A DNA stretch of 64,000 nucleotides, from NCBI GenBank assembly GCA_946803585.1, contig CAMPEQ010000006.1:1-64000 (forward strand). The letters are read 5' to 3'. Every line of letters begins with the position of its first letter. The stretch's first letter is position 1. Source of the DNA: an uncultured Actinomycetes bacterium (GTDB taxonomy: Bacteria > Actinomycetota > Actinomycetes > S36-B12 > UBA10799). Shown one piece after another: positions 1-8,963 of this stretch. Both the position numbers and the translations under genes were made by a program. A model generated the notes under the pieces. It saw only the letters and a list, made by a program, of their open reading frames with translations. It was not told the DNA's origin and ran no database searches.

Positions 1-76
1 GGGGGCGGGGGAGGGGACGGATCCGGCATGGAAAATGCCCCGGGGGGCGAAAAAAGGCGCCCGGCCGGACTAGAAG

Positions 77-115
77 GGGCCCGCCGGACAGGAAATCTGC
101 CGGCGGGCCCTTTCT
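77..115. terminator. Hairpin terminator downstream of qcrB (possibly bidirectional)
   Basis: Perfect 11-bp inverted repeat gggcccgccgg (77-87) / ccggcgggccc (100-110), followed by tttct on the + strand; lies just past the qcrB stop. Confidence 0.6.
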
Positions 116-138
116 AACGCTATGTCTTGACTGTGGAA

Positions 139-1860
139 CTACTTACCGCTTGGCGCCTTACTCGAGTCATCGGATTCGTCGAGTGCTGGATCGTGGAGTA
201 CTCCACCTTCCGGCTCAAGGCTGTTGTGGTGTGCGATCACCGGTTCACCGACGGCGGCGCTGTGCAGGATATGCGCCTCGGCCGCTGCGAGCTCTTCTGG
301 TGATGGCTTGGGGATGTTGTCCTCGTAGAACCAGCGCGACAGACGGGCCCAACGCTTGTCCTTGCGGTAGTTGGGATCCTTGACACCGTTCTCGTCGGTC
401 TCCTTGGGCCAGGGGAGGGGAGTGACATCCTCCTTGGCCAGGATGACCGCCTTCTCGTTGTCATTCAGTGGTGCGTGGACCTCAACGAACTCGCCATGCG
501 GTAGTCGCATGATAGTGCCCGTCTCACGGCCATGGAGTAGCTTCTCGCGGTCGCTACGCTGCAGGCCGAGACAGATCCGCTTGGTGATGACGAAGGCGAT
601 TGGCGGTATGACAATCATGCCGATCCGCACGAACCAGGTGATCCCGTTGATCGACATGCTGAATTGCGAGCCGATGATGTCGTTTCCACCACCGATCAAC
701 AACAGCATGTAGAACGTGACAGCCATAACTCCGAACGCGGTACGCGTTGGAGCATTGCGTGGCCGATCGAGGAGATGGTGGTAGCGCTTATCTCCAGTGA
801 CCTTCGCTTCAAGCCATGGATAGATAGCCATCAAGCCGAGGATGATTCCTAGCAGTAGCGCGCCGGGTATCAGCACGTTCCAACTGATCGTGTACCCCAG
901 GGCAGTCGTCTCCCAGTTCGGCATGGCACGCAAACCGCCCTCAAGCCAGCCCATGTACCAGTCAGGTTGAGAACCAGCCGTGATCTGGTCAGGAGCGTAT
1001 GGCCCGTAAGACCAGATTGGGTTGATAGTGGCGACACCAGCGAGGAATACCGTGATACCGAAGCAGATGAAGAAGAATCCACCGGCTTTGGCAACGTAGA
1101 CCGGCAGGAATGGGTAGCCAACAACGTTGTCGTTGGTCTTTCCCTTGCCTGGGTACTGGGTGTGCTTCTGGTACCAGACGATCACCATGTGCGCGCTGAT
1201 TAGCGCAAGGATGATCCCCGGTATTAGCAGAATGTGGATCCCGTACAACCTCGATATGAAGATGTCTCCAGGGAACTCTCCGCCGAACACGAAGAACGAA
1301 ACATAGGTTCCCACGACGGGGACCGAGAGCATGATGCCCTCAGCGATCCGCAGTCCGGTTCCTGAGAGGAGATCGTCAGGGAGGGAGTATCCGGCAAAGC
1401 CTTCGACGAATCCAAGCGTAAGAAGCAGGACACCGATGGTCCAGTTGATTTCACGCGGTTTGCGGAACGCACCAGTGAAGAAGACGCGAAGCATGTGGAT
1501 CGTCATAGCGGCGATGAAGAGCATTGCTCCCCAGTGGTGGATCTGCCGCATCAGGAGCCCACCACGGACGTCGAATGAGATATTCAACGTTGACCGGTAG
1601 GCCTCTGACATCTCCAAGCCATTCAGTGGCGTATAGGAGCCGTTGTAGACGACCTCGGTGAGAGACGGTTCGAACCAAAGTGTGAGGTAGATGCCCGATA
1701 GCAACACAATGATGAAGCTGTACAGGGCCATCTCACCGAACATGAATGTCCAGTGATCGGGGAACACCTTTCTGATGTTCCGCTTGGTCCAGTTGCCGAT
1801 CGTCAGGCGATCATCCATCGACCCGGCGGCTTCACCGGCCTTGTCCATTATCGCACTCAT
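139..1860 (-). CDS. qcrB: Cytochrome bc1 complex cytochrome b subunit
   Basis: 573 aa ORF; cytochrome b motifs (RQIHHWGAMLF, GYSLPDDLLSGTGLR, PDWYMGWLEG); followed upstream by Rieske and diheme cytochrome c genes. Confidence 0.96.
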   Translation of the reverse strand: MSAIMDKAGEAAGSMDDRLTIGNWTKRNIRKVFPDHWTFMFGEMALYSFIIVLLSGIYLTLWFEPSLTEVVYNGSYTPLNGLEMSEAYRSTLNISFDVRGGLLMRQIHHWGAMLFIAAMTIHMLRVFFTGAFRKPREINWTIGVLLLTLGFVEGFAGYSLPDDLLSGTGLRIAEGIMLSVPVVGTYVSFFVFGGEFPGDIFISRLYGIHILLIPGIILALISAHMVIVWYQKHTQYPGKGKTNDNVVGYPFLPVYVAKAGGFFFICFGITVFLAGVATINPIWSYGPYAPDQITAGSQPDWYMGWLEGGLRAMPNWETTALGYTISWNVLIPGALLLGIILGLMAIYPWLEAKVTGDKRYHHLLDRPRNAPTRTAFGVMAVTFYMLLLIGGGNDIIGSQFSMSINGITWFVRIGMIVIPPIAFVITKRICLGLQRSDREKLLHGRETGTIMRLPHGEFVEVHAPLNDNEKAVILAKEDVTPLPWPKETDENGVKDPNYRKDKRWARLSRWFYEDNIPKPSPEELAAAEAHILHSAAVGEPVIAHHNSLEPEGGVLHDPALDESDDSSKAPSGK

Positions 1861-2927
1861 GCGCGCTCCCAGAAGGATGGTCCGATTGGCTGCTGGAACG
1901 TTTCTCGGGCAATGATGTAGCCCTCGTCGTCAAGCATGATGGGCAGTTGCGGTAGATCTCGAGCAGCAGGCCCGAAGATGACCCGAGCCGAGTCAGCCAG
2001 ATCGAAGGTTGACTGATGGCATGGGCACAGCAGGTGGTGCGTGCGCTGTTCATACAGGGCGATGGGGCAGCCGACGTGCGTGCAGATCTTCGAGAAGCAC
2101 ATGACGCCCTCGTAGTCCCACGGCGCTTCCGGCGTGCCACCTTGCTGAGAGACGATCTCATCGGGGTTCATGCGCACGAGGAGAACGACATCCTTGGCGC
2201 GTGCATTGAGATTGCCCGTCTCTTCCTGGATCTCCGGCAAGCTCGCTGGCATAGCGGAGACGATGCCACCGATCGGGATGTCCGAAGGGCGGATAGGCGC
2301 GCCAGTAACGTCGAGAACGACGCGTTCGCCGGGGACCCAACCCGTGATGAAGAGGTCGTTACTAGGTAGCGGCCCAAGGTCGCGAAGGATGACGATCAGC
2401 GGAATCGGGAACAGCGCCATCGCGCCTAGCAGCGAACGGCGAAGGATGCGGCGGGTAGCGAACCCAGAATCGTCAACACCGTCGTTGAAAGCTGCGACAG
2501 CTTCCTCGCGGGCTTCCGGGGGAGAAGCTAGCGCGTGACGCGGTGAGACCACCTCGCGGTCCGACATGAGCTTCTTAGCCCATTGCATGACCCCTGCGCC
2601 GATGAAGAACGAGGCGAGACCAAACGTGACGCCTAAGGCGGCGTTACTCGCGCTCCAGGTGCCAAAGAACGGTACGGGAATTGTGTCGGCTGTGTCGATC
2701 TGAACGTAGGCGATAACGAACAGCACGGTGAACAGCGCAGATAGGCCGAACATGAAGGTGACTTGACGTTCTGCCCTCTTCGCCGCACGGGGGTCGAAGT
2801 CAGTCCGTCGAGGGTGATGGTCGGGAAGAACAACGTCGTTGCTGCCCTCCGCGGCTTCATCTACCGTTTGGTGGGCGCCGAGCTCTACGGCGTCTTTGTC
2901 ACTCATCGAACCTTTGCTCCGATCCAT
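1857..2927 (-). CDS. qcrA: Cytochrome bc1 complex Rieske iron-sulfur subunit
   Basis: Rieske motifs CTHVGCP and CPCHQSTFD; N-terminal TM segments; overlaps qcrB start. Confidence 0.95.
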   Translation of the reverse strand: MDRSKGSMSDKDAVELGAHQTVDEAAEGSNDVVLPDHHPRRTDFDPRAAKRAERQVTFMFGLSALFTVLFVIAYVQIDTADTIPVPFFGTWSASNAALGVTFGLASFFIGAGVMQWAKKLMSDREVVSPRHALASPPEAREEAVAAFNDGVDDSGFATRRILRRSLLGAMALFPIPLIVILRDLGPLPSNDLFITGWVPGERVVLDVTGAPIRPSDIPIGGIVSAMPASLPEIQEETGNLNARAKDVVLLVRMNPDEIVSQQGGTPEAPWDYEGVMCFSKICTHVGCPIALYEQRTHHLLCPCHQSTFDLADSARVIFGPAARDLPQLPIMLDDEGYIIARETFQQPIGPSFWERA

Positions 2928-3703
2928 ATAGCGGCACCAACCATTGCGCCAATGCCGATAACCCAGATGAAGAGGCCTTCAGTGACTGGCCCAAGGGAGC
3001 CGAGCCCCCAACCGCCATAAGACGGCATCTCGTCCATGTGCTGGATGTACTTGATGATGGCTTGTTTGTTCTCGACTGTGAGGGTGTCGTTACTGAAGAC
3101 CGGCATGTTCTCCGGACCGGTAATCATCGCCTCAAAAATTTGCTGTGGTGTTGCCTTGGTGAGGTCGGGTGCATAGGCGCCATTGGAGAGGGCACCACCG
3201 GATCCTGTGAAGTTGTGACACTGGGAGCAGTTTGTGCGGAAGAGCTCGCCGCCCTCAGCAAGGTCAGCGTCTTCATACGCGAACATCTCTGGCGTAGGAA
3301 TCGCTGGGCCGGGGGATAGTGAACCCACAAATGCTGCGAGCTGAGCGATCTCCTCGTCCGTGTAGATGATGGGCTTAACAGGAGCCTGCGCCTGCGGAGT
3401 CGCCAGTGGCATGCGACCCGTCGAGACCTGGAAGTTGACGGCTGCTGCCCCAACTCCGATCAGGGTGGGTGCTTCCGGTCCGCCTTGGGCACCGAGACCG
3501 TGGCAACTTGAGCAGCCCTCCGCGAACAGTTGCTTCCCAGCCTCAATCTGCTCGGAGTTCGCGGTCGTGTTCGCTGTTCCGTCAGCTGCGGCGGTGGCCA
3601 CATTGCCGACGGCGGCATAGAGCACGCCAATAAGTGCAATGGTCAGCAGCACAAGGGTTGGCGCTGCCAACCGATGGCGGCGACGCTGCGCGAGGGAGTT
3701 CAC
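2903..3703 (-). CDS. qcrC: Cytochrome bc1 complex diheme cytochrome c subunit
   Basis: Two CxxCH heme motifs (CSSCHG, CSQCHNF) and a C-terminal TM; start assigned to GTG at 3703 (VNSLAQRRRHR) rather than the longer ORF start at 3835. Confidence 0.93.
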   Translation of the reverse strand: MNSLAQRRRHRLAAPTLVLLTIALIGVLYAAVGNVATAAADGTANTTANSEQIEAGKQLFAEGCSSCHGLGAQGGPEAPTLIGVGAAAVNFQVSTGRMPLATPQAQAPVKPIIYTDEEIAQLAAFVGSLSPGPAIPTPEMFAYEDADLAEGGELFRTNCSQCHNFTGSGGALSNGAYAPDLTKATPQQIFEAMITGPENMPVFSNDTLTVENKQAIIKYIQHMDEMPSYGGWGLGSLGPVTEGLFIWVIGIGAMVGAAIWIGAKVR

Positions 3704-3761
3704 CGTGGGTGCCCCAATTCTGTCGAACGGCCAATGGTCAGGTTTTGGGTAAGCATATTGA

Positions 3762-4367
3762 TTACTTGAGGATGTAGATAATCGCGAAGAGGAAAATCCA
3801 CACGACATCGACGAAGTGCCAGTAGTACGAGACAACGATCGCCGTGGTTGCTTGCTCGTGCGTGAACCTCTTAGTGACGTACGTACGAGCTAGGACGAAC
3901 AGGAAGGCAATGAGTCCGCCAGTCACGTGTAGGGCGTGGAACCCTGTCGTGAGGTAGAACGCTGTTCCATATGGCGAGGACGACAGTGTCAGGCCGTACT
4001 CGGTGATGAGTTCGGTGTACTCGACAATCTGCCCGGAGACGAAGATTGAGCCCATCAGGAACGTGATGATGAACCACATTCGTAGCTTTGCGCGGTCACC
4101 TCGCTCCGCTGCGAATACGCCGAGTTGGCAGGTCACGGAGCTCAACACAAGGATGAGGGTGTTGGTCGCCGCGAAGGGGACATTCAGTAGTTGTGCCTGA
4201 TCTGTCCAGATCTCGGGATTGACTGACCTCAAAGTGAAGTACATCGCGAATAGTGCTGCGAAGAACATCAACTCACTGGCAAGCCAAATGATCGTCCCGA
4301 CCGCCACCATGTTCGGTCGGTTCGCGGGAACGCTGGGTCGCACCTCTTGCGCGGTAATAGTCGCCAC
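3762..4367 (-). CDS. ctaE: Cytochrome c oxidase subunit III
   Basis: Subunit III signature ([14 protein letters not shown]-like, [29 protein letters not shown]); GTG start at 4367 after an aaggat SD-like sequence. Confidence 0.93.
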   Translation of the reverse strand: MATITAQEVRPSVPANRPNMVAVGTIIWLASELMFFAALFAMYFTLRSVNPEIWTDQAQLLNVPFAATNTLILVLSSVTCQLGVFAAERGDRAKLRMWFIITFLMGSIFVSGQIVEYTELITEYGLTLSSSPYGTAFYLTTGFHALHVTGGLIAFLFVLARTYVTKRFTHEQATTAIVVSYYWHFVDVVWIFLFAIIYILK

Positions 4368-4591
4368 GGCGGCATCCTTGCAGGTATCGGCGCCGGATAC
4401 CGCTCGGACCCCCCACTGTGGGCAAATTCGGCGTGTCGTTTTGGGTGAATCATCGGAATTTTGGGTGTTTTTGTCCGGATGTGCGTCTTGAATGCTCGGA
4501 AGGAACAGATCGAGGGGCGAACCAAACTCTTGGGCAGTAGCATCAGCGGGGACAACTTCTGACCACATTGATCGTTAGATCGAGGAGACGA

Positions 4592-5029
4592 ATGAGCGCG
4601 AATCCCACTAGCAGCGCAACCGTCACGCTGAACGTGCTGGTCTACAGCAGTAATGCGCAAACCCGTGAGGCTATTCGCCTCGCACTGGGTCGGCGTCCAG
4701 CGCCTGAGCTCCCGCAGGTCGAGTTCACCGAGGTTGCGACCCACGCCGCCGTCATTAAGGAGATGGATGCAGGGGGAGTCGACCTCGCGATTTTGGATGG
4801 TGAAGCTGCCCCGTCGGGTGGAATGGGTATCGCTCGTCAGCTCCGCGACGAGATTTTCAAGTGCCCGCCGCTGCTTGTTCTGATCGGACGCCCGCAGGAT
4901 GCCTGGTTGGCGACATGGTCGCGTTCCGACGCCGTCGTTTCCCATCCGATCGACCCACTCGTGCTCAGTGAGGCAGTTGCAGCGCTCTTGCGTCAGCGGA
5001 TCAGTGGCGCCTCTGCCGTTCGCGCATGA
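4592..5029 (+). CDS. Receiver-domain-like (pseudo-receiver) protein
   Basis: VLVYSSNAQTREAIRLAL...VDLAILDGEAAPSGGMGIARQLR...VSHPIDPLVLSEAVAALL follows a CheY-like layout but lacks several canonical residues. Confidence 0.6.
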   Translation: MSANPTSSATVTLNVLVYSSNAQTREAIRLALGRRPAPELPQVEFTEVATHAAVIKEMDAGGVDLAILDGEAAPSGGMGIARQLRDEIFKCPPLLVLIGRPQDAWLATWSRSDAVVSHPIDPLVLSEAVAALLRQRISGASAVRA

Positions 5030-6096
5030 CGGGTCAGTCCTGGCCGACTGTTACCTCTGCGCTCCTCGCTGGTGAGGACCTCACTGCGGTCGATACCTAC
5101 TGGGCGATGAGCCAGATCATGGCGGGCGAGGCGACCGGAGCCCAGCTGGCTGGATTCGTGGTCGCATTGCGCGCCAAGGGGGAGACCTCTGAGGAGGTGG
5201 CCGGTCTGGCTGACGCGATGTTGGCGCTCGCCGAACCCCTCGAGGTGGACGGCCCGACGCTAGACATCGTCGGAACCGGCGGTGATATGGCTGCGACAGT
5301 GAATATCTCGACTATGTCCGCGGTGGTTGCGGCGGCTGCAGGGGCGCGCGTGGTCAAACACGGCAATCGCGCCTCGAGCTCGCAGTGTGGATCGGCCGAC
5401 GTGCTTGTTGCGCTCGGTGTTGCGATAGATCTGCCGCCAGATGCCGTGAGTAGGTGTGTCGACGAGGTGGGGATCGGATTCGCATTCGCACCGGTATTCC
5501 ATCCGGCAATGCGGCACGCAGGCCCTGCTCGTAAGGAGTTGGGGATTCCGACGGTATTCAATATTCTTGGGCCGCTGGCTAATCCCGGGCGACCGAGTGC
5601 CCAAATGGTTGGGTGCGCGAACCTTGCGCTGGCACCAGTGATGGCTGATGTGTTGGCTGCCCGCGGCACCAAGGCCTTGGTGATTCGAGGTGATGACGGT
5701 CTGGATGAGGTGACAATCTTTGGAAACACACACGTCTGGGATGCGTCTCGGCCCGGACCCGTCGTCGACGATGCAATAGACCTTGCGCGCACGGGGATTA
5801 GCCGAGGTCGGGCGGATGAGTTAACTGGTGGAACAGCCGATCTCAATGCTTCGATCACTCGAGCTGTGTTCAATGGCGAAACGGCCGGACCGTTGGAGGC
5901 AGTCCGCGATGCCGTCGCACTCAATACAGCTGCCGCCCTCGTGACGTGGGACGCGGCAAATGGGATCGAACCCGCCGGTGACATCACTGGCCGTGTGATG
6001 GCTGCGCTACCTCGCGCACTAGACGCCATCACGTCGGGTGCGGCCGCCAATTTGTTGGACCGGTGGGCCGCATTCAGTAGCGGGACGGCAAGATAG
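5026..6096 (+). CDS. trpD: Anthranilate phosphoribosyltransferase
   Basis: GTGGD...NISTMSAVVAAAAGARVVKHGNRASSSQCGSADVL and FNILGPLANPGRP motifs; start overlaps the previous stop. Confidence 0.95.
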   Translation: MTGQSWPTVTSALLAGEDLTAVDTYWAMSQIMAGEATGAQLAGFVVALRAKGETSEEVAGLADAMLALAEPLEVDGPTLDIVGTGGDMAATVNISTMSAVVAAAAGARVVKHGNRASSSQCGSADVLVALGVAIDLPPDAVSRCVDEVGIGFAFAPVFHPAMRHAGPARKELGIPTVFNILGPLANPGRPSAQMVGCANLALAPVMADVLAARGTKALVIRGDDGLDEVTIFGNTHVWDASRPGPVVDDAIDLARTGISRGRADELTGGTADLNASITRAVFNGETAGPLEAVRDAVALNTAAALVTWDAANGIEPAGDITGRVMAALPRALDAITSGAAANLLDRWAAFSSGTAR

Positions 6097-6101
6097 CGCC
6101 C

Positions 6102-6332
6102 GTGGTTCAAATTCCTGACTCCGGTACTCGCTGGCGATGTACCCGCTGTGGCAACCTCACGCGCTTTGACGTATCTCGGACGGTGTCGACCAGGGAGTAC
6201 TGGCACGCCGACTTGGGCGGCGATCCAGAGATCGAAGAGGTAACGGTACTTGCTGAGGAAGTCCAATCTGTGACTTGTCGCTGGTGTGGCAATGGAGAGG
6301 CGATTGTCACGGTGCCCAAGGCAGGAGTGTGA
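6102..6332 (+). CDS. Small zinc-ribbon-like protein
   Basis: 76 aa with two CxxC pairs (CTRCGN, CRWCGN), tightly packed with neighbours. Confidence 0.65.
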   Translation: MVQIPDSGTRWRCTRCGNLTRFDVSRTVSTREYWHADLGGDPEIEEVTVLAEEVQSVTCRWCGNGEAIVTVPKAGV

Positions 6333-7549
6333 CCCTCCCGAAGAGCCCGGCAGATAGGGCTCGAGCGGAACCTTCCGGTATGCCGCTGGCTGGAGTGACG
6401 GTCGTAGACCTCACGAGACTGTTACCCGGTAACTACGCAACTTTGCTCCTAGCCGGCTTAGGGGCAGACGTCATTAAGGTCGAAGACGTCGTTGGTGGGG
6501 ACGGGATTCGACAGATGATGACGTTCCCCGGGCAATCGCAGAGCGCCGGGCATGTAGTCCTCAATCGGGGTAAGCGCTCCGTCAGCGTCGACTTAAAGGA
6601 CCCTGCGGGACAGCGAGTCATTCAGCAGTTGGTGAGATCCGCAGATGTGCTGATGGATTCCTTTCGTCCCGGAGTGCTATCTCGACTCGGACTCGGGCCG
6701 ACTGAACTGGAGCAAGCGAATCCTGCGCTCGTCCACGTCTCAATCACCGCGTTCGGCCAGACCGGGCCCTACGCTGCGCGTCCGGCACACGACTTGAACG
6801 TGGCCGGTTATGCGGGGCTCTTAGACCTAGTGCACGACGCTAACGGGCCAGTCCTGCCCGGATTGCAGAATGCGGATTTGGCCTCAGGGCTACACGCAGC
6901 CCTCGCGACGTTGGCCGGGCTGAGAGTGGCCGAATCAACCGGTAAGGGATACCGCGCAGATGTCGCTATGTCCGACTCGGCGGCCGGTCTACTGCCGCTA
7001 CAAGTCGCAACTGTCTCCGGAACAGGTCAGGCGCCGCCAGTTCCTGACTACCTGACCGGACAACTCGCGTGCTACGACATTTACAAGTGCGCCGATGGAA
7101 GATCGGTGACGGTTGCTGGTCTGGAACCGAAGTTCTTCACTCGCATGGTTGAACTGATGGGTGCACCTCAGTTGGCTGCGTTGCAGTTTGACAGCGCCGA
7201 ACAGGCGAACCTTCGGCGCGCGTTGATGGACCTATTCGCCAGTAGAGACCGTGTGGAGTGGTTGGGGATTCTCGGCGGTGAGGATACCTGTGTAGGTCCG
7301 GTGCTAAACGTTGCCGAAGCGCTCGTTGATGAACAGTTCCTTGAGCGCGGAATCGTGACGAGAGGTGTGTTCAGTGATGGAGAACCCGCCGCGGCTTTCA
7401 GGGCGATCCCCTGGGACTCTCGTGGAGACGACGGACTGCGCGCCCCTGACCTTGGTGAGGACACCGTTTCGGTTTTGAAGTCCATTGGAGTGTCACAAGC
7501 TCAGTTAGCCGCACTTGTTGAATCTGGCGTTGTCAGACCGGCTGGCTAG
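6329..7549 (+). CDS. CaiB/BaiF family CoA-transferase (alpha-methylacyl-CoA racemase-like)
   Basis: MPLAGVTVVDLTRLLPGNYATLLLAGLGADVIKVED...VDLKDPAGQRVIQQL...DVLMDSFRPGVLSRLGLG; GTG start at 6329 overlapping previous stop, alternative ATG at 6380. Confidence 0.88.
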   Translation: MTLPKSPADRARAEPSGMPLAGVTVVDLTRLLPGNYATLLLAGLGADVIKVEDVVGGDGIRQMMTFPGQSQSAGHVVLNRGKRSVSVDLKDPAGQRVIQQLVRSADVLMDSFRPGVLSRLGLGPTELEQANPALVHVSITAFGQTGPYAARPAHDLNVAGYAGLLDLVHDANGPVLPGLQNADLASGLHAALATLAGLRVAESTGKGYRADVAMSDSAAGLLPLQVATVSGTGQAPPVPDYLTGQLACYDIYKCADGRSVTVAGLEPKFFTRMVELMGAPQLAALQFDSAEQANLRRALMDLFASRDRVEWLGILGGEDTCVGPVLNVAEALVDEQFLERGIVTRGVFSDGEPAAAFRAIPWDSRGDDGLRAPDLGEDTVSVLKSIGVSQAQLAALVESGVVRPAG

Positions 7550-7602
7550 CGTTTCCTCCTAGTGACCCCATCGATGAGGGGTTAGGGATTAAGGAGAAGC
7601 TA

Positions 7603-7797
7603 GTGCTGATCGACTGTGAGACGTGTGTCGCGGGGCCGACTGCCTGTTCAGGATGTGTGGTGAGCGTGTTGCTCGGGCCGCCGAGTGATCGAACCCTGAT
7701 GACTGAAGAGCAACGCGCCATCGGGGTCTTGTCTGATTCCGGACTTGTGCCGCCGCTGCGACTGGTGCCCCCTGAATCGGGCAAGATGGCAGGGTGA
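7603..7797 (+). CDS. Small Cys-rich conserved actinobacterial-type protein
   Basis: 64 aa, DCETCVAGPTACSGCVVSVLLGPP; SD-like aaggag upstream; stop overlaps start of next CDS. Confidence 0.6.
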   Translation: MLIDCETCVAGPTACSGCVVSVLLGPPSDRTLMTEEQRAIGVLSDSGLVPPLRLVPPESGKMAG

Positions 7798-8963
7798 CCG
7801 ATCGGACCCTTGTTATTACCAATGACTTCCCGCCCCGCGCCGGCGGGATCCAGTCATTCGTGGAAGGCCTCGTTGAGCGTCAACCAGCTGGATCGATGGT
7901 CGTATTTGCTCCCAAGTGGCATGGCGCTGCGAAGTACGACGCTGACTTGGAATTTCCAGTTGAGCGCTACCCGCACTCGGTCATGTTGCCCACGATGGGA
8001 GTCGCTAAGCGGTGCCGGGAGATAGCTAAAGCGTATGACTGCTCCCGTGTCCTCTTTGGCGCAACGGCACCACTCGGGCTACTCGCAGGAGGGCTTCGGC
8101 GGAGCGGAATCGAGCGGATCGTAGGGATCACCCACGGCCACGAGGCGGCATGGGCATCGACGCCGGGATCACGTGAGGTGATCCGAAGGATCGGAGCGAA
8201 CACCGACACGATCACCTATTTGGGGGAGTACACCCGAAATTTGCTGGCAGCAGCGCTGACTCCCGCAGCTGCAGCAAGAATGCGCAGGCTGGTTCCGGGA
8301 GTAGACGCAACGACGTTTAGCCCTGCGACCCGCGATGCGGGTGATCGAGTGCGTGATCGATATGGGCTAGCTGATCGGCAGGTCATCGTCTGTGTGTCCC
8401 GGTTGATGCCACGCAAGGGGCAAGACACCCTTATCCACGCGCTACCGACAATCCGCCGCCAGGTACCCGATGCGGCACTGCTGATTGTTGGCGGGGGCCC
8501 GTACCGCAAGAAGCTTGATGAACTGGTCGCTAGTACCGACCAGGGCGCAGATATCGTTGTGACGGGTTCGGTGCCGTTTTCTGAGTTACCTGCTCATTAC
8601 GCGGCTGGGGACGTCTTTGCGATGCCGTGCCGCACTCGAAACAAGGGGTGGGACGTCGAAGGCCTCGGGATTGTCTATTTGGAAGCCAGCGCGACCGGCC
8701 TGCCAGTGGTTTCCGGCGACAGCGGTGGTGCCCCCGACGCGGTAGTTGAAGGGAAGACCGGCTTTGTCGTGCCTGGTGGTTCTCCTGTTGCGGTCGCTAG
8801 CCCCCTCATCGAGCTCCTCTCGGATCCTGAGAAGGCTGCGGTCATGGGAGCAGCGGGTCGTTCGTGGATCGAGTCCAACTGGCAGTGGTCGACGATGGCT
8901 TCGAGGTTGGAGTCGCTACTTGCTGGCGATGACCCTGACCGGAGCCCCGAACTCGTCATCTAG
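7794..8963 (+). CDS. pimB: GT4 glycosyltransferase, PimB-like phosphatidylinositol mannosyltransferase
   Basis: RTLVITNDFPPRAGGIQSFVEGL N-terminus and VCVSRLMPRKGQDTLIHALP, EGLGIVYLEASATGLPVVSGDSGGAPDAV glycosyltransferase motifs. Confidence 0.8.
   Translation: MTDRTLVITNDFPPRAGGIQSFVEGLVERQPAGSMVVFAPKWHGAAKYDADLEFPVERYPHSVMLPTMGVAKRCREIAKAYDCSRVLFGATAPLGLLAGGLRRSGIERIVGITHGHEAAWASTPGSREVIRRIGANTDTITYLGEYTRNLLAAALTPAAAARMRRLVPGVDATTFSPATRDAGDRVRDRYGLADRQVIVCVSRLMPRKGQDTLIHALPTIRRQVPDAALLIVGGGPYRKKLDELVASTDQGADIVVTGSVPFSELPAHYAAGDVFAMPCRTRNKGWDVEGLGIVYLEASATGLPVVSGDSGGAPDAVVEGKTGFVVPGGSPVAVASPLIELLSDPEKAAVMGAAGRSWIESNWQWSTMASRLESLLAGDDPDRSPELVI

Noticed and set aside
5097-6266. 389-aa minus-strand ORF antisense to trpD
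   Set aside because: Fully antisense to a well-supported trpD; low-complexity Ala/Ser/Thr/Pro/Arg translation typical of spurious high-GC ORFs.
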